From positions 558,001 to 622,000 of the forward strand of contig CBDCVY010000013.1 in the NCBI GenBank assembly GCA_965223245.1: DNA of 64,000 bases, read 5' to 3'. A model generated the notes under the pieces. That model was given only the letters and a program-made list of their open reading frames with translations. It made no database searches and was not told where the DNA came from. Below are positions 63,146-64,000 of the stretch, in pieces. A program made the position numbers and the translations under genes. Within the stretch, counting starts at the first letter, position 1. Each line of letters begins with the position of its first letter. Source of the stretch: CBDCVY01 sp965223245 (GTDB taxonomy: Bacteria; Nitrospinota; Nitrospinia; Nitrospinales; Nitrospinaceae).

Positions 63146-63991
63146 ATGCTCGCATTATCGAAGGACATTACCTTAAAGGAGCCCAAGCATCCGCAGGAAG
63201 AAAAAGATGCAAAGTTAAAGGATTACATGGACTATCAGCGCAATTTGAATAATGTCCAGATTGTTTACCATTCGTTGAAACATGCCAAAACAAAGCTAGA
63301 GCAAAACCTAGAAGTTCACCGTAAAAACCCGGAAAACCTTTCCGATTTTATTGTTAAAACATTTCCTTTTTCCCACAGATTTGCAGACCCTAAAACATTA
63401 TTACTGATGCTAAAAAAACTAATCATGGGACATAACACTCCAAAAAAATGGTATCGAGTAAATTCTTACTTTTATGCGCTGATATATGATTGTTTGAAAG
63501 AGTTTATTGTTTATTACAATAGGTTAATAAGTGATTCTCCGGAAAACGCAAAAAACTATACGGTCTCTCATGGAAGGGTGATTGATTTTGACGATTGGGT
63601 GTACCTATTTTTTCCGGACTTGGATTTTCACCTTGGAAACGAATTAAAAAGCAAACAATATCCTTTAGCTCAGCGAAACAAGGTTATTGAAGAAGATCTA
63701 GCAAAAGAATCAGAAAACGGGTGTTCAAAAGAAGAAGCCTTGAAAAAAGTTCAGAAAAAATTTGAAATTGATGATTGTTCTATTAAAATTCTTTTAGGCA
63801 AAAAAATTAGCAATGACGATCTTGAATTGTTCCACACCTCCATGGACAATCCGATTTATGAATTTCTGACACAAAAAATGGACGGTAGTTGGGATTCTAT
63901 AGATGGTGAGTCCTTAATGGACCAAGCTTATACTATGGGCTCCCAACTCAAAGTAACGGTTTGGAAAAGACGCAAAAAAGGAAATAAATAA
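63146..63991 (+). CDS. Hypothetical protein (281 aa)
   Basis: A soluble, charged, mainly helical protein with no signal peptide or motif I recognise. I prefer the ATG at 63146 because of the GAGGG ribosome-binding sequence five bases upstream; the TTG at 63107 would give 13 more residues but lies next to the palindrome and lacks a ribosome-binding site. It is divergent from the radical SAM gene and may share its control region. Function unknown. Confidence 0.6.
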   Translation: MLALSKDITLKEPKHPQEEKDAKLKDYMDYQRNLNNVQIVYHSLKHAKTKLEQNLEVHRKNPENLSDFIVKTFPFSHRFADPKTLLLMLKKLIMGHNTPKKWYRVNSYFYALIYDCLKEFIVYYNRLISDSPENAKNYTVSHGRVIDFDDWVYLFFPDLDFHLGNELKSKQYPLAQRNKVIEEDLAKESENGCSKEEALKKVQKKFEIDDCSIKILLGKKISNDDLELFHTSMDNPIYEFLTQKMDGSWDSIDGESLMDQAYTMGSQLKVTVWKRRKKGNK

Positions 63992-64000
63992 TCCGAAGTA

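Noticed and set aside
1..64000. tRNA, rRNA, CRISPR or insertion sequences
   Set aside because: No cloverleaf-like sequence, repeat-spacer pattern, transposase or terminal inverted repeats were seen by eye; a dedicated search (tRNAscan, CRISPR finder) could confirm.

Overview
The window is AT-rich DNA from a Gram-negative bacterium. This is supported by an outer-membrane alginate-export-type porin, an Omp-like transporter, type IV pilus minor pilins, periplasmic lipoproteins and sigma-54 (RpoN) promoter signatures. There is no rRNA, tRNA or ribosomal gene, so the phylum cannot be fixed. The mix (BolA/Grx4, NrsF-type anti-sigma, RpoN, marine-type metabolism) would fit a Nitrospinota-like or deep proteobacterial-type lineage, but that is only a guess. 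I see no transposase, integrase, CRISPR array or phage capsid/terminase genes.

Region 1 (1-29 kb) is mostly housekeeping. It holds an Fe-S/redox block (a YgfZ-TPR fusion, IscA-type carrier, BolA, monothiol Grx4, peroxiredoxin), PlsC, S1/P1 nuclease, a metallo-beta-lactamase-fold hydrolase, a PiT/DUF47 phosphate uptake pair, DUF2797, a fatty-acid desaturase, a two-component system, GdhA, an alginate-export-type porin and CrcB/DUF190. A small secreted redox/metal operon follows (Cys/Met-rich outer-membrane protein, one-haem lipoprotein, TlpA, a His-rich secreted protein), then a HAD phosphatase, an SDR, a DUF4124 protein and the pilVWX-type minor pilin operon behind a near-consensus sigma-54 promoter. 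An ACT-domain regulator, an NrsF/ECF sigma pair and a spondin-domain protein complete the region.

Region 2 (29.0-54.2 kb, all on the minus strand) is a 20-gene, tightly packed extracellular contractile injection system (eCIS) operon. Transcription runs from sheath and tube, through a T4-type baseplate protein, a disordered protein, the DUF4255 tail terminator and the AAA+ ATPase. Next come two DUF4157 proteins with different C-terminal enzymes (a metzincin-type protease and an L,D-transpeptidase), both ending in glycine zippers. The baseplate and spike genes follow (CIS tube-initiator, LysM, hub, OB spike, PAAR, gp25, two baseplate-J proteins, a wedge/beta-helix protein), then a large beta-helix protein and a lysine-rich coiled coil. 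One sheath and one tube gene are present; no tape measure or classical tail fibre is recognisable. Immediately upstream lies a sigma-54 activator gene. Between it and the sheath gene are a 24-bp perfect-arm palindrome and a -24/-12 sigma-54 promoter, spaced like an enhancer-dependent promoter. An activator-controlled, RpoN-dependent eCIS is the most interesting hypothesis in the window.

Region 3 (56-64 kb) has a TetR regulator, a PhoX-like (DUF839) gene broken by one apparent single-base deletion, a SAM methyltransferase, a B12-binding radical SAM protein of the RiPP-maturation type, a radical SAM protein with extra C-terminal cysteines, and an unrecognised gene behind an 18-bp perfect palindrome. 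No RiPP precursor was found beside the radical SAM genes.
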